From: Apostichopus japonicus
Lineage: Eukaryota; Echinodermata; Holothuroidea; Aspidochirotida; Stichopodidae
Assembly (NCBI RefSeq): GCF_037975245.1
Contig: NC_092577.1
Location: 22,284,398-22,348,397, forward strand
Length of the DNA: 64,000 nucleotides
Direction of reading: 5' to 3'
The number at the start of each line of letters is the position of its first letter. The first letter of the stretch is position 1. Made by a program: the position numbers and the translations under genes. Positions 11,967 to 23,640 of this stretch are shown here, one piece after another. Under the pieces are notes generated by a model. That model was not told where the DNA came from. It did no database searches and saw nothing but the letters and a program-made list of their open reading frames with translations.

Positions 11967-14900
11967 GAAACTGGTTTCATCTTTCAGCACAAAAAACTTC
12001 TTTCTGCAAAGTACCAGGTGGAACACTTGGTTATTTCAATCAGTGTAAGTAAACAACACAATTACTGATGTTAGTATACTTTCTAGATCAATATGAGCTG
12101 CACTGTTCTGGAGATATGCCTGTTCTTATAAAAAAAAACAAATTGCTAGACCAAGGCTCTTCATGGTTTTACTAACTAACAGCATTTTAATCCAAACATT
12201 GGGCCAAACAAATTGAAAGGGCTTTTGCTTCTGGAAAAGTGATCCTGCCCTTAAATTAAAAGTTTTTCACAGATTAAATGAATAAATGTTTTCAATTATT
12301 TGTCACAAACTCTTCTACATAGCGTGACAGTGTAACATTAAACAACAGCACAAAATTTACTGCCGAACCTTGACATATCCCAGGCCTTGCACAACAATGT
12401 GTGAGATTACTAGCAGCTCTGATGGTCTGAAAGTTTTCTACATCTTATTTCCAATTATTTGCTAAAATAGGATAAATGTTTTCTTGCATTTTTTCACTCC
12501 AAAACAACAGCTACATGTATTTGGCTACTTTGTAGTAATCATCTTCTTACATTGATCCACTCAGTCACCTTTTAGAAAGTTGGACAAAAACTATGCTGGG
12601 TATATAATACTGTTCTTTCAGTGATTGTTTGTTACAATATTACCAAACCACTGCACAAAGACAGAAACATCCTGCCAATTAATCTTTTTACTCATATTTA
12701 TTTTGAAGAAAACTTATTAAATGATTTACTTGAACTACTATAGAACTTGATACATTTACAACTGGATCATCAAAAGGAAAAAATTAAATTTGTGGAACTT
12801 GTAGATATAAATAGTTTCATTAAGTCTAAATAGTTTCAATGACTAAATGCTTAGCATCACATACTGTGTTTAAATGTTATCCTTTGAAAGTTGATATTTT
12901 GCTTAAAATTTTAACTTAACCAAAATGTTCTCAACAGTCAACACCAAGGTCTGTCACAAAGAATGTTGTAGTGAGTTGCCAATTTAGAGATTGATGAGGA
13001 GTCCAAAATATTCCTAGCTTTTGAGTATGTTAAAATTAGCACTGGTGTACATTTTGAAGGATCACTTATGCTAGGTAATAATATTTGCACTGCCAGCTCA
13101 GCAATGCTTGAAAAGATGTGGTGAAAACCAGAGCTTGAATTCTACAAAAAATAGCTGTTCAGAGAAAACATGTTTATGCATATGCAAACTTAATATTTCT
13201 GTCAAAAGTGACATATATTTTAATTACATAAACTCCATTGAAATAAGGTTACTTGACTTCAAGCGCTCGTTCTCCTTTTCTGAAATATTTTAAAATGCAA
13301 AACCTGTGTTTACCTGACCTAATGAATATGACTTTCCTTCCTTCTGTAAGTCTTTGTAACTGTTTAACATTTAAGTCTATAACTTGTAATTCTGTAACCT
13401 TTGACATAACATGTCTATATGTATACAATATTTCATGTTTCAGATGTTAAACATCGCCAAAGTGAAGGAGCTTCACAACACCCACCAGCCATTTCATCGA
13501 CCGCTGAAATGTTTGCTTGCCCGAAGTTTGGCACCTACAACGTACGAAAAAGAGGGGAAGAAATACTTGGTGCAGCATCTGGTCATCTGTGATGACACGG
13601 GATACCTGAAAGCAACCTCATTTGAAGTATCTAAAACAGAAAATTTGGCAGCCAACACAACAATCATCCTAAAGAAGTACATTGTTAAAGCAAATGGTCT
13701 CATCATCAACTCGAAAACATAGATTTTTCGGACAGTGCCCATCATTGTCACAGATGTTATTGTGCAGACAGCAGCTAATTATCTGAGGCCACCAACTCCT
13801 CCAGTGACAGACATACCCACTATCAAAAAGTCACCTGTGAAAACTTTGCACACTGTGTGCGGCAAAGTCAGCAAGGTAAATGAAGCACCTCAAATAATAT
13901 TAAGAACACTAATCACAGCAAGTAATGTTCAAATTCATAATAATGCCAATTAAAAAAAATAGTAGTATAACTCATCCCCACTCGCATCCCTTTTTTCCAA
14001 AAGAAACCACAAAAATTGCTTTTCTGGTGCCACAAATCATTCCTGTTGGTCATTTTAGATCCACCACCAAAACAACTGCCCACTCCATTGCTTTTGTAAA
14101 CAGTTAGGACAAGAAACTAGTTTATTTGGTTTGGCCTAATAGCATGACTTGATGACTAGGTTAAAATCTTAAAGCATGTTCAATAAGTCAATGTATTATT
14201 GTTTCCTGGGCGAGTTCAACAGATGCTGACTTTTATTCCATCCATCCTATCTATCTAGCTATCCATCCTTCTATCTATCCACCCATCTATCCATCCATCT
14301 ATCCATCCATTTGCTGTCTGTCCACAATTACTCAAATTCATCCTACTCACACATGATGCGATGGATTTTCACAAATCTTACATGAAAGAAATAATGTAAA
14401 CTTGTTAGAAATGCCACTATGGTCATTTCAGTAAAACAACACAACCAACAGTGGCCTTGGATATAGTAAATTATTAGGGCACATCGCAGCCAGTGGAAAA
14501 GGCATCAACAGCTTTGGCTGCCATGAAATGTGATCTCTGATAACCAATTAATTGCAAAGCCATTATGTTGATCTTAAACTCATTTTTAATACCAACAGGA
14601 TGAAACACCACGACAAGTGCAAACCAAGGGTGGAACAACGCAAGTTCGAACTATTCAAGTCGAAGACAAACCAAGAAATAAAGTAAAACTTGCTCTATGG
14701 AGAAATTTTGCAGAAGAAAGTTTTAACATGGGAGATTACATCAAAGTTCAGAGTGTCACTCTGACTGAGTATCAACGGGAGAAACAACTAGCATCAACAT
14801 CAAGAACAAAGATAGAGGTATATAAAAACAAGAAATAAACTAACCAGCATCATTAGCAACTGACTACCAACTGAATCACAGTGTTAAGCTTTTACCAGCA

Positions 14901-17518
14901 TGCTGGTGTGAGCTATTGTTACAGTATGGCATATATCACTCTATCCATCCACAATTGCTGTTATTTAATTTTATGAAACGGACACAATAGCCATTGGGTG
15001 TAGGGTCATCATAGTTGGTCCAAAATTTGGTCCATTTTATGAAATCATGTTAAATGCTTCTTCTCTTACATATCGTATGCTACAATATTTAGAGTTTGTC
15101 ATGAAAGTAAATCAATAGTGCTTCCTTTGCGATATTCCTGAATTTCAAGTCCAATGTCATCTGTGGGCCATATGGGCCATTTTATGAATCACTGAACATG
15201 CTTTTTCCTACAAATTCTATGCTACAAGATTCAATGACTTCACTGACCTATACATTTGTTACAATGGTTCTTTGCTAGTGCCTCCTTGGCTGTTCATGAT
15301 TTTGGGGGCCACACCAGTAGTTGAAAATGGTCATTGGTCATCATGGCTTATTGGGTGTCATAAATAAAAAGAAAAACAGTTTCATAAAATTACTCCAGTA
15401 TATTTAGTCAACCTACCCATTTTGGTCATAGGTAGGTCACGTAATTATGGTATGCATAGCTAAAAAAATCATGTGACTTGAATTAATATAACCTGTTAAT
15501 TTCACTACTTTTTGGCCTAGTTTTATGATCATCAGAGAGCATACATGGGTTAATAATGAACAAAATCTTGAAAATCGGTCACAAATATTGCTGATATCTT
15601 TAAAAAAAAACAAAGAAAATTTGTATTTTTCCAAGCTAGATGCATGTACAATCATCCTCTCCAACTCATAAATATTCATTGACGTGACACAAATTCTTGT
15701 AGGCTTAGGCCTAATATAGAACAACTTACAAGGGAATTAGTAGAGCCGGTGAAATGCTGTGTATCTCGCACACTTGGGAAAACATTTCAATCAAACATAG
15801 TCCTACAAATACCATGGAAACGTCCCTTTCTCCTGCACATGAAGAACAGCCACCACACCAGATAGAGAATAAGCTACAACTAAACTTGCTAATTAGGTCT
15901 GTGTAATGTCCCCAGTGTTAGTTAGATTGCATAAAACTATCGTCTGAACATTCCTGTAGGGTCTTAATACATATGTCATGTTCAACGGCTAAATAGGCTA
16001 GGCCTAGCCTAGTCACGCCATCTCCACACACATATAGCATAGCATTGCATCATTGTGTCTTCAAAGATGTTTATTGTTTGTGTGTTATAATGACATCACA
16101 TTTGTGGGCATTATATAAATATTTTCGCCAACAAACTTTCAGATTTTGTCTAATTTCTAAGTAAATACAACGATTTATTGAGTGAAACTTTTACATAAGC
16201 ATTTTCGGATAACTTTCTTCAGAATTGTGCAGTCATATCTACATTTTTTTAAGGGCAACAATTTCATACCATGCAAACAGGTCATATTGCTTTAATTGCA
16301 CATTTTTCGAAAAAACATCATTTGAATAGCTGGTAAATGAAATTCAACCTAGGCAGGTTGGGGTTAAGATAAATTATATGTATACTAAATATTACCATGT
16401 ACATAATTTCATTGCTCTCTACAAAATAAACACATCCATGAAAAAAAGGAAGAGCTACTTTAAAATTTGAACTCCATTGGACAGAAAAACGTTATCAATA
16501 TATATGACAGTAATCATTTCAATTAGAATACTCAAATTGAAAACATGTTGACACCATTGTGAACAATACAAGCATGTTTAATGCAAGGACTGGGAGCCCA
16601 CCTCAGGAAGAATCGAGGAATCCACACCATTGTGTGATTTTAAGGTTACATGTCCTAAGTCCCACATACTACACACAATATACAACATATATCATAATTG
16701 GTAGTTTTTGCTTCCTTGCCAAAGATTCAAAGAACCTATGCAATGGTGATGTCATGTGTGTGGGTGGGTGTGTGTGTGACACCCGCTTGGAAACAGGCAA
16801 AGACGGAAGAATTTCAAACTTGGTATGAAGGTTGCCCATAGTGAGCAATTGAACCCTATTTCTTTTTCTGCAGGTCTCATGCATATTAATGAGTGGGCAG
16901 GACTTAGATTGATTTCCTTTAAATGCCAATAACTCAACATCCATATGACTACTTTTGATGAAAGTTGGTGTGTTGGTATTGGTAGGAGGTGTAGTATGTG
17001 CATAGGTGATGTAGTGTTTCATCTAATTACTTCGCAACAGGGGCAGGGCTGTAAATGTGGTTAGCTTATATGGTATCAGTCACACACTTCATGTCATGTT
17101 GAGTATGGAAAGATAGGCCCTATTTCTTTTTGTGCATATTTCATACATACTTGTATGCCGACCATAAAAAGCAAGGAACCACAAATTGTTGCCATTTCTT
17201 GTTTCATTAATATTTCAGGTTACCTCACCTCCAGAAGAACAAGTTGCTATAACCATTGTAGCATTTGATACAACAAACAAAGATTATGAGTTCCTGGCTC
17301 AGATTGATGGAGACCTTCTGGACACGTACATATGCAAGAAAGAGCTGATCTCAGATCTCCTTTCAGAATATGAAAGTTTTAACCATGATGAAGACAACAA
17401 ACCACTCACTGATGACGAAAAACTCCTTGACATGCTTCCAGCAATTTGTGTTGTCAAAGTCCAAGAAAAAACAATAAGTTATGTTGAGAAACCATTGTCT
17501 CGCATTAACAATGCATGA
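11967..17518 (+). CDS. OB-fold (RPA-like) protein gene, four exons, one in-frame TAG
   Basis: Exons 11967-12044, 13444-13875, 14599-14817 and 17219-17518 all have AG/GT borders and join in phase 0, totalling about 342 residues to TGA. Exon 2 (KKYLVQHLVICDDTGYLKAT, then TIILKKYIVKANG) and exon 3 (VRTIQVEDKPRNKVKLALW, FNMGDYIKVQSV) show the strand pattern of two successive OB folds like the DNA-binding domains of RPA1. The fourth exon is acidic and unrecognised. A single-stranded nucleic-acid-binding role is inferred, with no known partner. Exon 1 is the least certain, and the true start may lie further upstream. Within exon 2 an in-frame TAG at 13720-13722 follows the first OB fold, although the frame is otherwise open through every exon. 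This is either a young pseudogene, a null allele or an assembly error. A likely poly(A) signal, AATAAA, is at 17821. The gene sits wholly inside the inferred intron of the P2X7-like gene, on the same strand. Confidence 0.65.
14237..14312. repeat. ATCC/ATCT microsatellite
   Basis: Degenerate tetranucleotide run of CCATC and CTATC units in intron 3 of the OB-fold gene. Confidence 0.8.
14940..15370. repeat. dispersed degenerate repeat module
   Basis: It carries phrases such as ATTTTATGAAACGGACACAAT, GGCCATTTTATGAATCACTG and GTCATCTGTGGGCC that recur in the array at 18.1-19.3 kb and near 9.5 and 20.4 kb. It is non-coding, and the unit borders are too diverged to fix. Confidence 0.45.
16735..17050. 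repeat. copy of the TG-leader dispersed repeat
   Basis: It has a TG-rich run, then GACACCCGCTTGGAAAC, GGTTGCCCATAGTGAGCA and ATATTAATGAGTGGGCAGG, in the same order as the pair at 5.3-5.9 kb but diverged. It lies in the last intron of the OB-fold gene. Confidence 0.65.
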
Positions 17519-17880
17519 AAAGTTTTTCTTCTTTGTTCATACTCTTTTTGTATGGCTTAATTTGTTTTAAACTGTTGGTTTGTTTTTGTAACTTTTGAGA
17601 CAAAACAGGTAGGAACAGTTGTTTCTTAATGAGACTGAGCAATGCTTCTTGGACATTTGTTTTTACAGAAGTTTGGAACCTCACATTACCTTACATTTTT
17701 TGTGGTTCATGTTCTAAATGGTTAATTTGTTTTTGTTCATAATCCTTTTGGTGTGGTTTAATATGTTCTAAACTGTTATTTATTTTTGGCATGGATGAGG
17801 GATGGGTAGAGTTCTCTGTTAATAAAAATGAGCTTTGCTTTTAGACTTTTGAAAACACTGGTTCTACTGTTAAATCCAAG

Positions 17881-18126
17881 AGAAGGGATAACCAGCTATA
17901 TAATTGGTTCATTAGTCAAATTAGTCATACCAGATGTCACCCTAATACTAGCCCATTCATTGATACTGCAAATATAATCAGTCAATAGAAAAGAACTACT
18001 GTGATTATTTCAATACTGAAGAAAACTGGACATGATCCCAGGCAATTGTGTTATCAAACTACAAAAATAAGAAATAATATTATGTTCTGAAAAAACTATT
18101 GTCCCACATTAACAGTGCATAAAACC
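17881..18126 (+). repeat. degenerate duplicate of the OB-fold gene's last-exon tail
   Basis: From about 18024 the sequence tracks the final roughly 95 bp of the OB-fold gene. It has GACATGATCCCAGGC against GACATGCTTCCAGC, then GTGTTATCAAA, then CACATTAACAGTGCATAAAA against CGCATTAACAATGCATGAAA. The reading frame is not kept. The block before it, starting GGGATAACCAGC, recurs at 19.87 kb. This is a decayed piece of an old segmental duplication. Confidence 0.6.
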
Positions 18127-19340
18127 TGATGACAAAAGTTGGTTCTAATGTTGGTTGACCACTGTGGTTTTCACAAATTTTTACAAACGGTCATCTAGGA
18201 CATCTTAGGCCCTTTTATGGAAAACTACAAAATGTTTCTTGTCCTTCAGTTAATAGCAATGATTATGAAGGTTGGTCAAAATGTTGACTGACAAATGTTC
18301 ATTTGGTTTGTTTTCACACATTTTGGATCTAAGGTCATCTATGGCCCATTTAGGACCCTTTTATGGAAACCTACAAGGTGTTCTTGTCCTACTGTTGACA
18401 ATGCATCATTATGTCAGTTTGTGATAGTGTTTGCCAACCAATGCGTCATATCATGTGTTTATGCATGTTGGGTCTCTGGTCATCTAGGACCAATTTTGGG
18501 CCATTTTATTAAAACTATCAAATGTTGCTAGTTGCACAGTTAATAATGCATTATTATACCAGTGGGTCCTGTGGGGTGTTTATAAATTTAGGGTCCAAGG
18601 TTATCTGGAGGTCAATTCAGGCCATCTTACCTACAAAATGCTTGTTCATACAGTTAATAAATTATTATTCTAAAAGTTGACCATAATGTTGGTTGACCAG
18701 TGCAACCTATAGGGTATTCACAGATCTTTGGTCCAAGGTAATCTAGGGCCCCAAATGGGCCTTTTATGATGAACTGGAAAATGTTTCTTGTCCTACAGTT
18801 AATCACAAATGATTATGAAAGTTAGTTTTGGGTATATGATCCGAGGTCATCTAGGGTCCCGTAGTGTCCCCTTTATAGAAATCTACAAATTTCTTCTTGT
18901 CCTGTAGTTAATATAGATGGATAGTGCAGAAATTTGATGTTTGTCAACTAGTAGGTCATATGAGTTTTTGCAAGAATTACATCCAAGGACATGAAGGGTC
19001 CATTTTTAACCTTTTAGGGAATGTGCATGCTAATTGTTCTATAGTTAATAATGTAAAAATATGAAAGTTGATCATGCTGTTTTGCCACATTAATTCTTGG
19101 ATGATCAGCCATGTATTGATGGTAAAACATTGAAGGTCAAAGGCCCTTTTAGAGCCTTTATATGAAGAACAGCAAAAACTTTCTTGTTCTACAGTTGATA
19201 GTAGATTATGAGTGGTGGTCACATTTCTTAATTAGTGAGTCATCTCGCCCGGTATTCACAGATTTTATATCCAATGTTGTCTAGGGTCCATTCTTGACCT
19301 TTTTATTGCATATCTGTACAATATTTCAACCAATTATAAG
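18127..19340. repeat. degenerate tandem array, unit roughly 110-150 bp
   Basis: About nine diverged units share the order GGTCATCTAGGGCC, GGCCTTTTATGGAAA, CTACAAAATGTTTCTTGTCC, ACAGTTAATAATG, ATGAAAGTTGGTCA, GACCAGTGGGTCAT. Unit length drifts through small indels, so it reads as an old satellite-like expansion. Open frames within it are not genes. Confidence 0.6.
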
Positions 19341-19499
19341 ATTATTACCAGATATAAAAAGACTCCAGTCATGAACCTCTGTAGTGGTTGATAGATAAAG
19401 GGCTTAAGCACTACTTAAAATTCTTCTGCCATCTCCACCAACAAGAAAATGTTCATGTGCAATTGGAAAATATGACAAAAGTTACTTGCTGGTATGAGC

Positions 19500-20280
19500 T
19501 ACTGCACCATTGGTGCTCGAGTTTGTATGCCTTAATTATTTTCTAAACTGTTTGTTTGTTTGTATTTTTGGAGTGAAGAGGACAGGTGGGTAAAGTTGTT
19601 TCTTAATGAAATCTAGTTTGCTTTTAAACATTTTGTAGAAAATTTTTACATTTGTCTTAGTGTTAACTAAGCAATAACCACCAATTAGTAGAGTTATCAA
19701 TACTGGACACACCTCTTGGCCCTGAAGTATCAGCTATGTGACCCTCATACTAGCCAAATCATTGTTACTGTAGATATAGATATCAGTACAAAAGAACCAT
19801 TGTGATTGCTTTTATATAGACGGTTTTTACAAAGGTTCACAACTTAAGTCCTAGTGTGTAAATTCAACAAGGGGATAACCAGCAATATGATAGGTTCATC
19901 AGTTGAGTTGTTCATGCCGGATGGACCTCTTGGCCATTAATCATCAGTGACCCTAATACTAGCCGTGTTCATTGATACTGATAATACAATTCATCAATGC
20001 AAAAGAACCACTGTAATCATTTTGTTACATGATCCCATGAAATTTGTGCTATCGGTCTAAAAATTTAATTGAAAAACATATTCTCATATAAACAAGCCAT
20101 AAAACTTGTTTGTTTTCCTAACAATTTCTTTGCCTGTGTATTGTTAACTGTTATTTTTTATTTTACTTCCTGTGGATGAGGAGTGGTAAATAAAAGTTGT
20201 TTGTTATTAAAAACCAAACATTGTTTTTTTTTAAACTTATTCAGATTTGTCATATCATGAAGTATTTAATCACTTTTGTT
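19500..20280 (+). repeat. further degenerate copies of the OB-fold gene 3' end
   Basis: The 3'UTR phrase (TTTTCTAAACTGTT, TGGGTAAAGTTGTTTCTTAATG) recurs at 19530-19615. A block with GGGATAACCAGC and CCTAATACTAGCC recurs at 19866-20000. The end-of-CDS-like piece (ACATGATCCCATG, ATTTGTGCTATC, GCCATAAAAC) recurs at 20030-20110, followed by another UTR-like stretch. None is open. Confidence 0.5.
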
Positions 20281-20589
20281 GCTAGATTTCAGCTGACTTT
20301 GTATCATGCTGGGTCTATCTATTCTTCTATCTGACAACAATTGGTTTCAAAATGACCTCCTGCATACATGCTTTGACAGAATTTGATGAAATGTGGAATC
20401 GTGGATGCAATGATGGCTTGTCATCTAGTGTTCACTTTCGGTCATTTAATGGAAAAACCAAAAAATGCATCTACAGATTCAATTGCAGTCTAAGTCTTGA
20501 GTGTTTGCTATAGTTATGCTTGGGTAGGGCTTCATTCAGAGACTTGGGGTCAGTAGTCATCTAGTGGCCACTTTGGGTCATTTTTTATT

Positions 20590-20812
20590 CCTTGGCTTAA
20601 GCTCAGTTTCTAACCATTTGGTTTAATTCACACCGGCAACAGCCTTTATCCAGTTGTGACTCACTGGCTTCTTTTCCCTACTCCATTGCTTATGCTGAGC
20701 ACCAAGAACAATGGCAATAGGTTCCATTTTTAAAGTCTTCAGTTTGACCCGGCCAGGAGTCGAACCCCTAACCTTCCAGCTGCAAGTCTGAATTCTACCC
20801 CAATACGATTAA
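20590..20812 (-). mobile_element. tRNA-derived SINE
   Basis: Read on the minus strand, a B-box-like GGTTCGACTCC follows a tRNA-like stretch (TATTGGGGTAGAATTCAGAC, GCAGCTGGAAGGTTAGGG) at the expected distance. The body continues through TTGTTCTTGGTGCTCAGCAT and CAGTGAGTCACAACTGG. The tRNA-like head plus unrelated body is the classic SINE layout. Ends and target duplications are not resolved. Confidence 0.55.
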
Positions 20813-21677
20813 TGAGGGGGGCATGAATATTAATGAGTGGTAGAGCTTAAAGCAAATTCTTTAAAATATCAATTTGTTCATCAAACTTGAGCTGATAGCA
20901 AGGAACAACATTTGTGTTGATGCTACATTAATATTCATAAAAGTTTGGAACCAAGTGTACACAATGAACCAACAGTAATATTTAGATGCCAAGGAATCTC
21001 AAAACCTATTGGTTTTCTTGTTTTAAATCTTCCTTTTTTCCAAACCCCTAACGTACAGTGGGGGTTTCCTGTGGCTACTTGGTTTCTCTGTCATGAAACT
21101 GGTTTACTGTAAACCGTTACCGCTAGGCTTTATACGCTAGCCTACAGCTTTTCAAGTTCCCTATACAAAAATTATGCATTGTAACTGTAAGGCTAGGATG
21201 ATAAACAGTCATGGGTCACATTCAGAACGGTAACGTTAGTAAGTAATGTTTCTACGCAATGTCAGCAAATTTATATCAATAATCATGATCGTATTATTTT
21301 CGTAACATTATGTGCAAATATCACCAATGGGTTTTGCTATACATTGGTTGCAGTCTAGGCTGGCCTACTTTCTAGTGCATAGGATGTATAGCATAGCCAC
21401 ACATATTTAATTTTCGAGGAGAATAAGGACAGCCTATGCTGTTCATAACAAAATGTCAGCAATTTTTTGTACTAAACACAGCAATTTGTGTCCCCAATAG
21501 TTTTTTCTTGAGTCTGATAGGCCCTACCCTATGCATGGTAATATAATCAATTGAACCCACTCACTGGTGAATCTTGTGAAGATTTCAAATAAATCTGAAA
21601 TATAAAAATTGAAATAGAGTACTATAATGCCATAGGCTAGTATACTTATCTCAACTAATTTTATCATTCTTATCTAG
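20813..21677. other. intron 3' part of the P2X7-like gene
   Basis: It contains a short remnant of the TG-leader dispersed repeat near 20820 (ATATTAATGAGTGG) and otherwise unremarkable AT-rich sequence. It ends at the acceptor TTCTTATCTAG. Confidence 0.4.
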
Positions 21678-22086
21678 GTGCACCTATCAAAACTCTCAGA
21701 TCATGCCATCTGGGAGGGAATGTGACTGTTGTTCAGAGGTTCCACAGGTCCTGGAAAAACGAGACGATGCAAGGACACTGTATCACCAAGCCCAACCCTA
21801 CCGGTACATTACAGAACATCCAGGATTTCAATCCGTTTGTCTTGATGTTCATGTTCTCCAAACTGCTTGGTCTCAGTACAAGCAGCAGTACGATGAACCG
21901 TATGAGGGCCCTCAACATAAAGTGTTTCGGCACATCTCTCACCGGCAGTTTGCAACATGGATATGGGGTTTCCTTGGTCGTCACCTGAGAATCGTTCTAC
22001 CATCCTGTGCTGTTTCAGCGATTCGTGCTACCTTTCCGCCACCGGGAGATGAAGATGACCATGTTTATGTAGGATTCCTAGCATAG
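21678..22086 (+). CDS. P2X7 intracellular-domain-like protein, final exon
   Basis: It begins after TTATCTAG and encodes about 136 residues to TAG. The Cys-rich start (MPSGRECDCCSEV), ITEHPGFQSVCLDVHVLQTA, HRQFATWIWGFLG and the signature ILPSC-like core VLPSCAVSAIRATFPPP followed by YVGF match the cytosolic C-terminal domain of vertebrate P2X7. In P2X7 that domain contains a zinc cluster and a guanine-nucleotide site. In many invertebrate genomes it occurs as a stand-alone protein, often from recently duplicated genes. The phase fits the exon at 5002-5231. The exon is open and has the expected length, so the gene may be live. A U2-headed SINE sits 25 bp after the stop, in the likely 3'UTR. Confidence 0.8.
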
Positions 22087-22126
22087 GATACAGTATGCAT
22101 AGGCTTCATCCATTCCTGCCATTGAT

Positions 22127-22339
22127 ACTTTTTAAAAATGGCCCAAGAAAGAACCTGGGCACGAAACTGAAACGAACGGCGGCAGCTGTCACAGCAACAT
22201 TGTCAACTGACTAACCTCTCGGCCCCAGTCCCCCTACATCATGACCAGTGGACTGTGATCATCAGGTGAGAGTGTAGCAATGTAATTTCCTTTACATCAG
22301 AAACTATGTACAAATACTACACATAATCTTAGGCAGAAG
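22127..22339 (-). mobile_element. U2-snRNA-headed SINE, copy 1
   Basis: It is flanked by perfect 16-bp target duplications CATTCCTGCCATTGAT (22111-22126 and 22340-22355). Read on the minus strand it starts GCTTCT, lacks about 10 nt of the U2 5' stem, then continues TAAGATTATGTGTAGTATTTGT as in U2 snRNA. The body has CACCTGATGATCACAGTCC and GGGGGACTGGGG. It ends with TTTCGTGCCCAGGTTCTTTC closing a GCCCAGG/CTTGGGC hairpin, then CATTTTTAAAAAGT with no long poly(A). The same order is seen in the copy at 48646-48837. This is a dispersed retroposon rather than a U2 gene: U2 sequence past about nt 45 is absent. It lies in the presumed 3'UTR of the P2X7-like gene. Confidence 0.85.
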
Positions 22340-22355
22340 CATTCCTGCCATTGAT

Positions 22356-22892
22356 TCCTTATTTTTTTTCCCTTTGGTGAAACATTCCAAGAGGGCTCAT
22401 TATAACAAATGGTTAAGAACAGTCAGAATATATATGAAGTCTCAAACACTGTGTTTTATTCTATCAGGGCATTTTTTGGCAGATGATTCACTTCTCTGTT
22501 AGTAACTACTTCTATTTCCACTACCTCATGCTTACTATATTTTCACTAACAAGCGAGTAATTGCCTGAAGAAACATGAAGGGTTGACAGGTTTTCTTTGG
22601 TGGTGTTTTCGTATCTAAATTTCCACCCAATTTCCAGTAGCCTACTTGATAGCGTTTCAATTGAGCCAATAAGCAGGAAGCCAAAATTCCACAACATTTA
22701 AACATTTGCTTGGTACAAACACCAGAGGGCACAACATGTGTAGTAAATCTCTGCAATAAAGTAGAAAAAAGTTGTTACAGATTATGTAATAGCCTAGGTA
22801 GTGTGTTGCAACAACTAAGAACTGTTGATATCCCTTTCTATATAATTCACCATGCAATTATGTGCCATTAATGTAAGTTCATTCATTACAGG
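22356..22892. other. non-coding, nothing recognised
   Basis: AT-rich spacer between the SINE and a 3'-truncated LINE. No supported gene or repeat. Confidence 0.4.
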
Positions 22893-23640
22893 GACCAGTA
22901 ATAGCCCCGCCCGATCGGGAAAATGGAAGGCAAAACAAAACGTGCTACCACAGTGTCATGGTCAGAGAGCGGACAGCTGAGCGTCTCGCAACCCGAAAAT
23001 GTAAAACTTACGGGCGCATACACTCGATCTATCCCGGAGGCATCTTCTCCGTTAGGCCTCACCCACGTATACACCGTACTACACGGGTGTATACGCCTCC
23101 AGACATCGGCTAAAAGGTGTGCGGAAGTGAATCTGTCAAATTCTGTGATCCCAGCGTCGGGACTAGTAGACACAGCAGCCCCGAGTCTGTCAAGACCCGA
23201 GTCTGGGACACAGTTAAAGTCTCCGACCATGACACATGGAGCACTACCAGGAACAAAGGAAGGCAGTGTGTTAAAAAAATCTCGTCTAGCAGAAGGCCGA
23301 TTGGGAGCATACACATTGCAAAGGGAGATGTTACCCTGTGGATACTTGAAAAGAATGCAAACCAATCGGCCCTCGTGATCCGTCTCCACCCTAGTGGCAC
23401 AACCCGCCTGACGAGGTGACAGGAGGATGACAGTGCCACAGGATGAAGACGAACCAAAGCATGCAGCCCACCACCCCACTCATAAGCCCATAGAGGGACA
23501 TCTTCTTCCAAAATATGTGTTTCTTGAAGGCAAACGCAGTCGACTTCCATTGAAATACAATATTGGAAAATGCGACTGCGCTTGCGATGATCCCTCATGC
23601 CATTGACGTTGAAGGTGGCAACTGAAAATGGATGGGCCAT
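22893..23640 (-). pseudogene. LINE family A ORF2, endonuclease domain only
   Basis: ATG at 23640-23638 starts MAHPFSVATFNVNGMRDHRK, the apurinic-endonuclease-like domain with NVNGMRD, LQETHIL, NVYAPN, VGDFNC, IDRVYAP and CPLSDHD. All are hallmark motifs of LINE EN domains. A frameshift near 23470 splits it into two frames. The sequence ends just beyond the SDHD motif, so no reverse transcriptase follows. Confidence 0.8.

Noticed and set aside
18295-18531. Short open frames at 18.3-19.2 kb
   Set aside because: They lie inside the degenerate tandem array and are not conserved between units.
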